This document shows, piece by piece, positions 1 to 6,186 of a stretch of 7,132 nucleotides of DNA. Position 1 is the stretch's first letter, and each line of letters begins with the position of its first letter. Both the position numbers and the translations under genes were made by a program. The stretch comes from Pedococcus sp. (GTDB lineage: Bacteria; Actinomycetota; Actinomycetes; Actinomycetales; Dermatophilaceae): NCBI GenBank assembly GCA_025936615.1, contig JAICSZ010000111.1:1-7132 (forward strand), in the 5' to 3' direction. Below the pieces are notes generated by a model. It did not search any database and was not told where the DNA came from. It was given only the letters and a program-made list of their open reading frames with translations.

Positions 1-21
1 CTGGATCCTGCTGGTGCGCAT
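1..21 (-). CDS. Start of a gene cut by the left edge, probably the ABC transporter substrate-binding protein
   Basis: Seven codons are visible, ATG to the edge, reading MRTSRIQ. The ATG is preceded by a near-ideal ribosome binding site (AGGAGG, then GGAC, then ATG). It lies 60 bases downstream of the livF stop on the same strand, so it is probably the third gene of the liv operon. In many actinobacterial operons of this type the two ATPase genes are followed by the periplasmic-type binding protein and then the permeases. The arginine near the N-terminus would suit a lipoprotein or Sec signal peptide. That identity is inference from context only, since seven residues cannot identify a family. 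A permease gene is the main alternative. Confidence 0.55.
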
Positions 22-25
22 GTCC

Positions 26-31
26 CCTCCT
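26..31 (-). promoter_or_regulatory. Strong ribosome binding site for the left-edge gene
   Basis: On the minus strand AGGAGG is followed by GGAC and then ATG. It is the best Shine-Dalgarno match in the window, markedly better than the one in front of livF. This suggests the left-edge product is made in larger amounts than the ATPases, as expected for a substrate-binding protein. Confidence 0.7.
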
Positions 32-56
32 GGGGTTTGGGTGTTCGTTTTCGGTT

Positions 57-77
57 GGTGACGGCGACGCCGCCACC
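57..77 (-). promoter_or_regulatory. Intercistronic hairpin just after livF
   Basis: Four bases after the livF stop codon the minus strand can fold GGTGGCGGC against GCCGTCACC: nine pairs including one G-U, with a three-base loop. No run of T follows, so it is not a classic intrinsic terminator. It may block 3'-to-5' decay or partly terminate transcription between livF and the next gene. Folding potential is visible; the function is inferred. Confidence 0.45.
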
Positions 78-81
78 TTGG

Positions 82-807
82 TCACAGGCCGAGATGTCGG
101 AGCAACTCGCTCTCGCGTGCTTGGAACTCCTCGTTGTCGAGCGACTCCACGACCCGGCCCTGGGCGAGCAGGTAGTGGCGGTCGGCGACGGTGGAGGCGA
201 ACTTGACGTTCTGCTCGACGAGCAGGACCGAGACGCCCTGTGCCTTGATCTGGCGGATGATCTCGCCGATGCGCTGGACGATGACCGGGGCCAGCCCCTC
301 ACTGGGCTCGTCGAGCAGCAGCAGGCGCGAGCCCATCCGCAGGACCCGCGCGATCGCCAGCATCTGCTGCTCGCCACCGGAGAGCTTGGTGCCCGGGAAG
401 TCGCGGCGCTCCTTGAGCACCGGGAACTCATGGTAGACCTGCTCGAGGCTCCATGCCGTCTCCTTGTCGACGACCGGCGGCAGGGCGAGGTTCTCGGCGA
501 CGGACAGCGTCGCGTAGATGCCGCGGTCGTCGGGCACCCAGCCGATGCCCGACTTGGCGCGACGGTCGGCCGATGCCTTGAGCAGGTCCTGGCCAGCCCA
601 GGCCACCGTGCCCTCGACGTGGCGGTGCAGACCCATCACGGAGCGCAGCAGCGTGGTCTTGCCGGCCCCGTTGCGGCCCACGAGGGTGACCACCTCGCCG
701 GGATCCACCCGCAGGTCCACGTCGGTGAGCACGCGCGCCTCGCCGTACCACGCCGACAGGCCGGACACCTCGAGGGTCGAGGTGGCCGTCGTCTTGGGCT
801 CGGCCAT
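82..807 (-). CDS. livF: LivF-type ABC transporter ATP-binding protein (branched-chain amino acid family)
   Basis: This 241-residue protein is one of the two cytoplasmic ATPases that power a HAAT-family importer, typically for branched-chain or related amino acids. Visible motifs are Walker A GRNGAGKTT (44-52), signature LSGGEQQ (142-148), Walker B LLLLDEP (162-168) and LLVEQN (195-200), in which Gln199 stands at the switch position; that Gln and the phrase SEGLAP after Walker B are LivF hallmarks. The Q-loop region reads VPDDRG where many LivF proteins have VPEGR, a modest deviation. The length is normal. The ATG at 807 lies 2 bases after the livG stop and has only a weak GGGG ribosome site, so translation is probably coupled to livG. 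The same frame stays open upstream through livG, but that stretch is an out-of-frame shadow without ABC motifs. The family is secure; the true substrate cannot be told from the ATPase. Confidence 0.93.
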   Translation of the reverse strand: MAEPKTTATSTLEVSGLSAWYGEARVLTDVDLRVDPGEVVTLVGRNGAGKTTLLRSVMGLHRHVEGTVAWAGQDLLKASADRRAKSGIGWVPDDRGIYATLSVAENLALPPVVDKETAWSLEQVYHEFPVLKERRDFPGTKLSGGEQQMLAIARVLRMGSRLLLLDEPSEGLAPVIVQRIGEIIRQIKAQGVSVLLVEQNVKFASTVADRHYLLAQGRVVESLDNEEFQARESELLRHLGL

Positions 808-809
808 CG

Positions 810-1562
810 TCACCCCGCCTGTCCGAGATAGGCGGTGATGACCTTCTCGTCGTTGCGAACCTGCTCGTAGGGGCCCTCGGCGAGGACCCGCCCGGACTGC
901 AGCACGGTCACGGTGTCCGCAAGGGAGCCGACCACGTGCATGTTGTGGTCGACGAACACGACGCTGCGGCCGGCACTGACCTTCTTCACCAGCGCGATGG
1001 TGCGGTCGACGTCCTCCAGGCCCATGCCAGCGGTCGGCTCGTCGAGCAGCAGCAGCTGGGGGTCGAGGGCGAGCGCGAGGGCGAGCTCGAGGGCCCGCTT
1101 CTGGCCATAGGCTAGAGACCCGGCGGCGGCTCCGGACCGGTCGGCGAGCCCGACCTGGTCGAGCAGCTCCATGGCGCGGCCGCGGAACTGGCGCATCTGG
1201 CTGTTGGACCGCCAGAAGCGGTAGCCCAGCCCCGTGGGCGAGGCGAGCGCGAGCTCGACGTGGTCGACGGCGCTCATCTGGTCGAACAGGCTGGTGATCT
1301 GGAACGAGCGGGCGATCCCGAGGTGGGCGATCTCCTCCGGCTGGCGGCCGGTGATGTCCTCGCCGCGGTAGAGGATCTGGCCCGAGGTCGGGGCGAGGAA
1401 GCCGGTGAGCAGGTTGAACAGCGTCGTCTTGCCGGCACCGTTGGGCCCCACGAGCGCGTGCACGGTGCCCTCGCGCACCTCGAGGTCGACGTCCGAGACG
1501 GCCCGGAACCCGCGGAACTCCTTGGTCAGGGAGCGGGTCTGGAGCATGGCCTCGGTTGGCAC
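810..1562 (-). CDS. livG: LivG-type ABC transporter ATP-binding protein (branched-chain amino acid family)
   Basis: This is the second ATPase of the importer, about 250 residues. Counting from the GTG at 1562, it shows Walker A GPNGAGKTT (39-47), Q-loop glutamine in SFQ (88), signature LAYGQKR (150-156; LSYGQQR is usual in LivG), Walker B LLLLDEP (170-176) and switch His in VDHNM (206). The C-terminal ITAYLG matches the LivG ending. Start choice: GTG at 1562 sits 5 bases after GAGGAGG, which is good spacing. The GTG at 1568 overlaps that site, and the ATG at 1547 (MLQTRSLTKEF) is the alternative. It is the first gene of the minus-strand liv unit, because a 181-base gap separates it from the serine hydrolase gene. 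LivF follows after 2 bases. The protein should pair with LivF on the inner face of a LivHM-type permease, which lies outside the window. Confidence 0.93.
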   Translation of the reverse strand: MPTEAMLQTRSLTKEFRGFRAVSDVDLEVREGTVHALVGPNGAGKTTLFNLLTGFLAPTSGQILYRGEDITGRQPEEIAHLGIARSFQITSLFDQMSAVDHVELALASPTGLGYRFWRSNSQMRQFRGRAMELLDQVGLADRSGAAAGSLAYGQKRALELALALALDPQLLLLDEPTAGMGLEDVDRTIALVKKVSAGRSVVFVDHNMHVVGSLADTVTVLQSGRVLAEGPYEQVRNDEKVITAYLGQAG

Positions 1563-1567
1563 CGGCA

Positions 1568-1574
1568 CCTCCTC
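1568..1574 (-). promoter_or_regulatory. Ribosome binding site that decides the livG start
   Basis: The minus strand reads GAGGAGG, then five bases, then GTG at 1562. The spacing favours that GTG over the one at 1568, which overlaps the site, and over the ATG at 1547, which lies 20 bases away. Confidence 0.6.
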
Positions 1575-1628
1575 GTGCGGCTCGGGGGCGAGCGGGGGAC
1601 TTTGCCTCGGTCCTGCAGAACCCTAGGG

Positions 1629-1645
1629 CCGCCCCATAGGGGCGG
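1629..1645 (-). promoter_or_regulatory. GC-rich hairpin in the likely livG leader
   Basis: CCGCCCC and GGGGCGG form seven perfect pairs around a three-base loop. Next to it, at 1621-1628, is the perfect 8-base palindrome CCCTAGGG. On the minus strand no T-run follows. The hairpin lies 67 bases upstream of the chosen livG start, so it could be a leader structure. Alternatively it is a second stop signal for transcripts running in from the topA-hydrolase unit. Confidence 0.35.
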
Positions 1646-1686
1646 ACATGGCCCGGTTCGCCACATAACCCTGACAGAACATGTCG

Positions 1687-1712
1687 CGTGAGCACATCAC
1701 GTGAATGTCACG
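1687..1712. promoter_or_regulatory. Array of four alternating CGTGA/TCACG half-sites upstream of livG
   Basis: In 26 bases the plus strand reads CGTGA, five bases, TCACGTGA (a perfect palindrome counted as two overlapping half-sites), three bases, TCACG. Every neighbouring pair is an inverted repeat, with spacings of 5, overlap, and 3. Such symmetry is typical of dimeric repressor operators. The GTGA/TCAC elements resemble CRP half-sites, but the spacing does not fit the TGTGA-N6-TCACA layout. The array is about 125 bases upstream of livG. No clear -35/-10 pair could be placed next to it, so its role is inferred. Confidence 0.4.
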
Positions 1713-1719
1713 TTTGCGC

Positions 1720-1737
1720 GGAAAGGGGGTGCTTTCC
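1720..1737 (-). terminator. Weak hairpin after the serine hydrolase gene
   Basis: GGAAAG and CTTTCC pair over six bases with a six-base loop, starting six bases beyond the hydrolase stop codon. There is no T-run on the exit side, so it is a weak candidate for the 3' end of the topA-hydrolase transcript. Confidence 0.3.
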
Positions 1738-1743
1738 CGGTGC

Positions 1744-3108
1744 TCAGTGCCAGCGGGCCGGGTCGACGCCACCGGGCACGTCGGCCGCCGGGTCGTAGGG
1801 CGTCCTGGTGAACCGGAACGAGCCGAGGTCGAGGTGGCTGACCCGTCCGTCCGGGGCGCGCACGACCCCCAGCGGCTCGCCTGCGTGGTAGCCGTCCAGC
1901 CCGACCCAGCCGTCGTCCGTGGGCCGGAACCGCGAGCCCCGCCCCTGCCCCGGCTCGCCGATGACGAGGTGCCCCTCCGGGGCCAGACGCAGCTCGTATG
2001 CCGTCGTACCCCAGTACCAGTCCCCCACCAGCTCGAGGGTGCTCACCTGGGTCGCGTCCGCGGTCCACGGCTCGGGCAGCACCGGCTCGCACTCGGCCAG
2101 ACGGGTCAGGAGGTCACCGGAGAGGGTGGGCGACATCCCGGAGGTGGCGTTGGCCAGGACCACGCAGCCGTCGCCGGTGTCGCGGTTGACGCGCAGCCCG
2201 GCCAGGAAGCCGGGCATCGAGCCGCCGTGCCCGGCGAACCGGGTGCCGTCCACGTTCCAGACCTGGAAGCCGAGGCCGTGCGCGCCGGTCCACGGCGCGC
2301 CCGGGGTGTCGTTGACCGCGATGGGCAGGCACATCTCGTCCAGGCTCTGCGGGTCGAGCAGCCCCTCGGTGTGGCCTGCCAGGAAGGCCGCCCAGCGCTG
2401 CAGGTCCGCCACCGTGGACCAGAGCTGTCCGGCGGGCGCCATCGCCCCGGCGTCGTGCTCGGGCTCCACGTGGAGGAGGTCGGCGCGCGGGTGCACGCCC
2501 CAGCCCGCCGCGGCCGGCTGCTGCGGTCGGGTCGTGGTGCGCCCCATCCCGAGCGGCTCCAGCAGGTTTGTCCGCACGGCCTCGTGCCACGGCACCTGCC
2601 GCAGCCGGCCCACGAGCTCGCCCAACACGGCATACCCGACGTTGGAGTAGTGGAACCTCGCCCCCGGTCGGAACCGGAGCTGGGGGCGGGTGGCGAGCAG
2701 CGCCGCCCAGTCGCCACCGGGGGTGCGCTCCCACCAGGGCCCGCTCGTCTCAGCAGGCAGCCCCGAGCTGTGCGAGAGCAGCTGGGCGACCGTGACCTGC
2801 CCGAGGGCGCTGTCCGCCGTCTCGGGCAGCTGCCGGGAGATCGCGTCGTTCAGCTCCAGTCGGCCCTCGTCCCGCAGCCGGACGGCCTCCACGCCGACGA
2901 AGGTCTTGGTGATCGAGCCGATGCGGTACTGGGTGCCGGTGGTGGCCACCGCCCCGTCGACGCGACCGTCGAGGGTGCCGACGGCGTCGGACCAGACGAG
3001 CTGGCCGTCGCGGACCAGCCCAGCCGTGACCGACGGCAGCCGCTGCTGCGACTGCTCCTCGGCCAGGCGCAGGGACAGCGCACGGCTGGTGGTCTGCTCG
3101 ACCGGCAC
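1744..3108 (-). CDS. Serine hydrolase of the beta-lactamase / penicillin-binding protein family (class C type)
   Basis: The 454-residue protein has the three active-site elements of the Beta-lactamase (PF00144) family: SITK at 65-68 (nucleophile Ser65, Lys68), YSN at 154-156 in the context FHYSNVGYAVLGE, and HGG at 294-296 in GHGGSMPGF, in place of the KTG box. LLSHSSGLP (110-118) is also typical. Residues about 355-437 look like the small beta-barrel tail found in many family members. There is no signal peptide or membrane segment at the N-terminus, so it should be cytoplasmic, unlike secreted beta-lactamases. Esterase, D-aminopeptidase or other amide hydrolase activity is as likely as beta-lactam cleavage. 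The GTG start lies 6 bases after the topA stop with no good ribosome site of its own, implying translational coupling to topA. The fold is secure; the substrate is unknown. Confidence 0.88.
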   Translation of the reverse strand: MPVEQTTSRALSLRLAEEQSQQRLPSVTAGLVRDGQLVWSDAVGTLDGRVDGAVATTGTQYRIGSITKTFVGVEAVRLRDEGRLELNDAISRQLPETADSALGQVTVAQLLSHSSGLPAETSGPWWERTPGGDWAALLATRPQLRFRPGARFHYSNVGYAVLGELVGRLRQVPWHEAVRTNLLEPLGMGRTTTRPQQPAAAGWGVHPRADLLHVEPEHDAGAMAPAGQLWSTVADLQRWAAFLAGHTEGLLDPQSLDEMCLPIAVNDTPGAPWTGAHGLGFQVWNVDGTRFAGHGGSMPGFLAGLRVNRDTGDGCVVLANATSGMSPTLSGDLLTRLAECEPVLPEPWTADATQVSTLELVGDWYWGTTAYELRLAPEGHLVIGEPGQGRGSRFRPTDDGWVGLDGYHAGEPLGVVRAPDGRVSHLDLGSFRFTRTPYDPAADVPGGVDPARWH

Positions 3109-3114
3109 GAGGCG

Positions 3115-5880
3115 TCAGGCCTTCTTGGCCGCGCGCTTGGTGGCCTTCTTCGCCGTCGCCTTCTTGGTCGTCTTCCTGGTCGTCTTCTTCGCCGCCCGCT
3201 TGCGCGTGGTCGGGCCCTTGGCGCGCTTCTCGGCGAGCAGCTCGGCACCGCGTTCGGGCGTGATCGACTCGGGCTCGTCGGCCTTGCGCAGGGTCGCGTT
3301 GGTCTCGCCGTCGGTGACGTAGGGCCCGAACCGGCCGTCCTTGACCACCATCGGCTTGCCGGACACCGGGTCGTTGCCCAGCTCCTTCAGCGGGGCACTC
3401 GCGGCGCGGCCGCGCTGCTTGGGCTGGGCGTAGATCGCCAGCGCCTCCTCGAGGGTGATGTCGAAGAGCTGCTGCTCGGTGGTGAGCGAGCGCGAGTCGG
3501 TCCCCTTCTTCAGGTAGGGGCCGTAGCGCCCGTTCTGGGCGGTGATCTCGACCTCGGTGCCGTCCTCCTCGGTGGTGCTGCCCACCACGCGGGGCAGGCT
3601 GAGCAGCTTGAGGGCGGCGTCGAGGTCGATGGTCGCGAGGTCCATGTCCGTGAACAGGCTGGCCGTCCTCGGCTTCACCTTGTTCTTGGCCTTGGGCTTC
3701 GTCGAACCGGAGGTCTCGGCCGCGTCCTCCGGGAGCACCTCGGTGACGTAGGGGCCGTAGCGGCCGGCCTTGGCGACGATGTCGCGACCCGTCTGCGGGT
3801 CCTGACCGAGCACGCGACCGTCGTCGGAGGCCTGCTCGAGAAGCTCGCGCGCCTTCTCCGGCGTCATCTCGTCGGGCGCGATGTCGTCGTTGATGGTGGC
3901 CCGCCGAGGCGTGTCCGAGGACCCCTCTGAGGCCTCACCGGTGTCCGGGTCGACGCCCTGCGGGACGGTCTCCTCGACGTAGGGCCCGTAGCGGCCCACG
4001 CGCACGACGATGCCGTCGCCGATCGGGATGGTGGAGATCTCCCGGGCGTCGATCTCGCCGAGGTCCTCGACGAGCTGCTTGAGCCCCTGGTTGCTCTGCG
4101 GCAGGCCCTCACCGAAGTAGAAGCGCCGCAGCCAGGCGGCCCGCCCTTCGTCCCCGTTGGCGATCCGGTCGAGGTCCTCCTCCATGGAGGCGGTGAAGTC
4201 GTAGTCGACCAGCTCGGAGAAGTGCTCCTCGAGCAGCCGGGTCACGGCGAACGCCAGCCAGGTCGGGATGAGCGCCGAGCCCCGGGTGCGGACGTAGCCG
4301 CGGTCCTGGATGGTGCCGACCGTGCTGGCGTACGTCGACGGTCGGCCGATTCCCTTCTCCTCCATCGCCTTGACGAGAGTGGCCTCGGTGTAGCGCGGCG
4401 GTGGGCTGGTCTCGTGGCCGTCGGCCTCGGCGCGGACCACCGTCGTCGCGACACCCTCGGACAGCTTGGGCAGGCGCCGCTCCTCCTCGGCCTCGGCTGC
4501 CTTGCTGGCATGCTCCTCGTCGCGGCCCTCCTCGTAGGCGGCAAGGAAGCCACGGAACGTGATGACCGTGCCGGAGGCGCTGAACTCGACCACCCGACCG
4601 TCCTCCAGCGTGCCGCCGAGCTTGACCGTGGCGGTGGCCCCGCGCGCGTCGGCCATCTGCGAGGCCACGGTGCGCTTCCAGATCAGCTCGTAGAGCGCGA
4701 ACTCGTCGCCACGCAGCTCACCGGCCACCTGCGCCGGGGTGCGGAACCGGTCGCCAGCGGGACGGATGGCCTCGTGCGCCTCCTGGGCGTTCTTGACCTT
4801 GCGCTCGTAGCGGCGGGGGGCGTCGGGGACGTAGTCGGCGCCGTAGAGGTCACGGGCCTGCTGACGTGCCGCGGTGAGCGCAGCCTCCGACAGCGTGGTG
4901 CTGTCGGTGCGCATGTAGGTGATGAAGCCGTTCTCGTAGAGCCGCTGGGCGACCCGCATGGCGTTCTTGGAGGACAGCCGCAGCTTGCGCGAGGCCTCCT
5001 GCTGGAGGGTGCTGGTGGTGAAGGGTGCGCTCGGGCGGCGGGTGTACGGCTTCTCCTGGACGCCGGTCACGCGGACCTGGGCCTCGAGCACCTGCGCCGC
5101 GATGGAGTGGGCCGTCTGCTCGTCGAGGTGCACGACGCCCTTGGACTTCAGCGTCCCGTCGTCGGCGAAGTCGCGGCCGGAGGCGACGCGGTCGCCGTCG
5201 ACCGTACTCAGCCGGGCGGTGAACTGGTTGGACGCACCGTCAGGGGTGAAGTCGCCCTCCACGTCCCAGTAGGTCGCGCGGACGAACGCCATCCGCTCGC
5301 GCTCCCGCTCCACCACCATGCGGGTGGCGACGGACTGGACCCGGCCTGCGGACAGGCCGGCCTTGACCTTGCGCCACAGCACCGGGCTCACCTCGTAGCC
5401 GTAGAGGCGGTCCAGGATGCGGCGGGTCTCCTGCGCATCCACCAGCGCGGTGTCGAGGTCGCGAGTGGCCTCGGCCGCCCGCCGGATCGCCTCGCGGGTG
5501 ATCTCGTGGAACACCATCCGCTTGACCGGGACCTTGGGCTGCAGCACCTCGAGCAGGTGCCAGGCGATCGCCTCGCCCTCGCGGTCCTCGTCGGTGGCGA
5601 GGTAGAGCTCGTCGGCGCCCTTGAGCAGCCGCTTGAGCTCTGACACCTTCTTCTTCTTGTCCGAGTCCACGACGTAGTACGCCTCGAAGTCGTTGTCGAC
5701 GTCCACGCCGAAGCGCCCGAACGGGCCCTTCTTGATCTCCGCCGGCATCTCCGACGGTGTCGGGATGTCGCGGATGTGGCCGACCGACGCCTCGACGTCG
5801 TAGTCGCTTCCCAGGTACCCCCCGATCGTCTTCGCCTTGGCCGGCGACTCGACGATGACGAGCTTGCGCCCCGTGCTCAC
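3115..5880 (-). CDS. topA: DNA topoisomerase I (type IA, omega protein)
   Basis: The enzyme relaxes negative supercoils by cutting one DNA strand and passing the other through. The 921-residue sequence starts with the Toprim domain: VESPAKAKTI at 10-19 (catalytic Glu10 in ESPAKAK) and DEDREGE at 97-103 (metal-binding Asp97, Asp99, Glu101). The active-site Tyr322 lies in FITYMRTDS (319-327). The C-terminal region has four GRYGPY/GRFGPY repeats, at 629, 706, 784 and 849, instead of zinc ribbons. The last 31 residues are a Lys/Arg/Ala/Thr tail of the kind known to aid DNA binding in actinobacterial TopA. The whole protein contains no cysteine. Start: the GTG at 5880 has GAGG eight bases upstream, and an in-frame TGA three bases upstream rules out any earlier start. 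The gene is divergent from the dioxygenase and heads a unit with the serine hydrolase. Function is certain. Confidence 0.98.
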   Translation of the reverse strand: MSTGRKLVIVESPAKAKTIGGYLGSDYDVEASVGHIRDIPTPSEMPAEIKKGPFGRFGVDVDNDFEAYYVVDSDKKKKVSELKRLLKGADELYLATDEDREGEAIAWHLLEVLQPKVPVKRMVFHEITREAIRRAAEATRDLDTALVDAQETRRILDRLYGYEVSPVLWRKVKAGLSAGRVQSVATRMVVERERERMAFVRATYWDVEGDFTPDGASNQFTARLSTVDGDRVASGRDFADDGTLKSKGVVHLDEQTAHSIAAQVLEAQVRVTGVQEKPYTRRPSAPFTTSTLQQEASRKLRLSSKNAMRVAQRLYENGFITYMRTDSTTLSEAALTAARQQARDLYGADYVPDAPRRYERKVKNAQEAHEAIRPAGDRFRTPAQVAGELRGDEFALYELIWKRTVASQMADARGATATVKLGGTLEDGRVVEFSASGTVITFRGFLAAYEEGRDEEHASKAAEAEEERRLPKLSEGVATTVVRAEADGHETSPPPRYTEATLVKAMEEKGIGRPSTYASTVGTIQDRGYVRTRGSALIPTWLAFAVTRLLEEHFSELVDYDFTASMEEDLDRIANGDEGRAAWLRRFYFGEGLPQSNQGLKQLVEDLGEIDAREISTIPIGDGIVVRVGRYGPYVEETVPQGVDPDTGEASEGSSDTPRRATINDDIAPDEMTPEKARELLEQASDDGRVLGQDPQTGRDIVAKAGRYGPYVTEVLPEDAAETSGSTKPKAKNKVKPRTASLFTDMDLATIDLDAALKLLSLPRVVGSTTEEDGTEVEITAQNGRYGPYLKKGTDSRSLTTEQQLFDITLEEALAIYAQPKQRGRAASAPLKELGNDPVSGKPMVVKDGRFGPYVTDGETNATLRKADEPESITPERGAELLAEKRAKGPTTRKRAAKKTTRKTTKKATAKKATKRAAKKA
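3118..3210 (-). repeat. Low-complexity tract coding the basic TopA tail
   Basis: The last 31 codons of topA are built from variants of AAG-AAG, ACC/ACG and GCC, giving KK, TT and KA units (for example KKTTRKTTKKATAKK). At the DNA level the plus strand repeats GTCGTCTTC and GCCTTCTT words. Such tracts can change length by slippage, so tail length probably varies between strains. Function is inferred from mycobacterial TopA, where basic tail stretches promote processive relaxation. Confidence 0.6.
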
Positions 5881-5945
5881 AGATCAGACCTCAGTTCCTG
5901 TCCCACGTGCAGCGGATTCGTCGCTGCTCCGACGTGGTGACCCGA

Positions 5946-5966
5946 TGACGGTATCCGAGGCCGTCA
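5946..5966. promoter_or_regulatory. Inverted repeat TGACGG-N9-CCGTCA upstream of topA
   Basis: Two perfect 6-base arms are separated by nine bases, giving a 21-base site about 65 bases before the topA start. The outer arm plus one base reads TTGACG on the minus strand (5967 to 5962), a good -35 word, but no matching -10 follows at 16-18 bases. It could be an operator or part of the topA promoter. Arms this short can occur by chance in GC-rich DNA. Confidence 0.3.
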
Positions 5967-6039
5967 AGTTCACGACGACGGGCCCGCGTTCGGCACGCCG
6001 CCCTGCGCCGCCGATCCCCGACTCGCGCGGCTCATCGCG

Positions 6040-6107
6040 ACACCCGCGCTGTTCTCGTCCAACCGCGCTGTTGCAGCAGCGCGGCTCGTCGGGAACGACG
6101 CGGGTGT
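6040..6107. repeat. 68-base nested inverted repeat (possible cruciform) between topA and the dioxygenase gene
   Basis: All segments share one symmetry axis at 6073/6074. Perfect outer arms ACACCCGCG (6040-6048) and CGCGGGTGT (6099-6107) enclose GTTC/GAAC arms and perfect inner arms CCGCGCTG (6063-6070) and CAGCGCGG (6077-6084). Of 34 possible base pairs I count 27 Watson-Crick, 3 G-T and 4 mismatches. It does not sit at the 3' end of either flanking gene, so a terminator role is unlikely. Possible roles are a supercoiling-sensitive cruciform, an RNA hairpin in a topA leader, a multi-dimer operator, or a small repetitive element. Confidence 0.75.
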
Positions 6108-6174
6108 GAGGTGCCATGGGCGTGCGGTGACCTCCGGGCGGGAGGCGCCAACGCGGCATACCAAGACTCAGTAG

Positions 6175-6186
6175 TTGAATGTTCAA
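6175..6186. promoter_or_regulatory. Palindrome overlapping the dioxygenase -35 box
   Basis: TTGAA-TG-TTCAA is a perfect inverted repeat with a two-base centre. It covers the -35 hexamer and the first six bases of the spacer, an ideal place for a repressor to block RNA polymerase. Short AT-rich palindromes of this shape are common for MarR-type or similar small dimeric regulators. No regulator gene is present in the window, so its identity is unknown. Confidence 0.5.

Noticed and set aside
82..1695. A 537-codon minus-strand frame that would make LivF an N-terminally extended fusion
   Set aside because: The first 296 codons overlap livG out of frame and read as Arg/Pro/Gly-rich sequence. The LivF family starts near MAEPKTT, at 807.
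1744..3108. The serine hydrolase as an antibiotic-resistance beta-lactamase
   Set aside because: It has no signal peptide, an HGG element in place of KTG and a C-terminal barrel, which fit the wider serine hydrolase family. Resistance cannot be claimed from the sequence.
1705..3930. A 741-codon open frame on the plus strand opposite the serine hydrolase and the 3' end of topA
   Set aside because: It is antisense to two clear genes, is rich in Arg, Gly, Pro and Ala from mirrored GC-rich codons and shows no recognisable domain. It is a shadow frame.
4222..5643. A 473-codon open frame on the plus strand opposite topA
   Set aside because: It is antisense to strongly conserved topA coding sequence, with low-complexity composition and no motifs. 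It is a shadow frame.
6040..6107. The inverted repeat as an ordinary intrinsic terminator
   Set aside because: It lies between the 5' ends of two divergent genes and has no T-run on either side.
5884..6186. A 100-codon minus-strand frame ending 3 bases before topA, in the same frame
   Set aside because: It starts with TTG inside the divergent promoter, runs through the 68-base inverted repeat and has no recognisable family. The TGA-TCT-GTG junction does fix the topA start, but a leader peptide is not supported.
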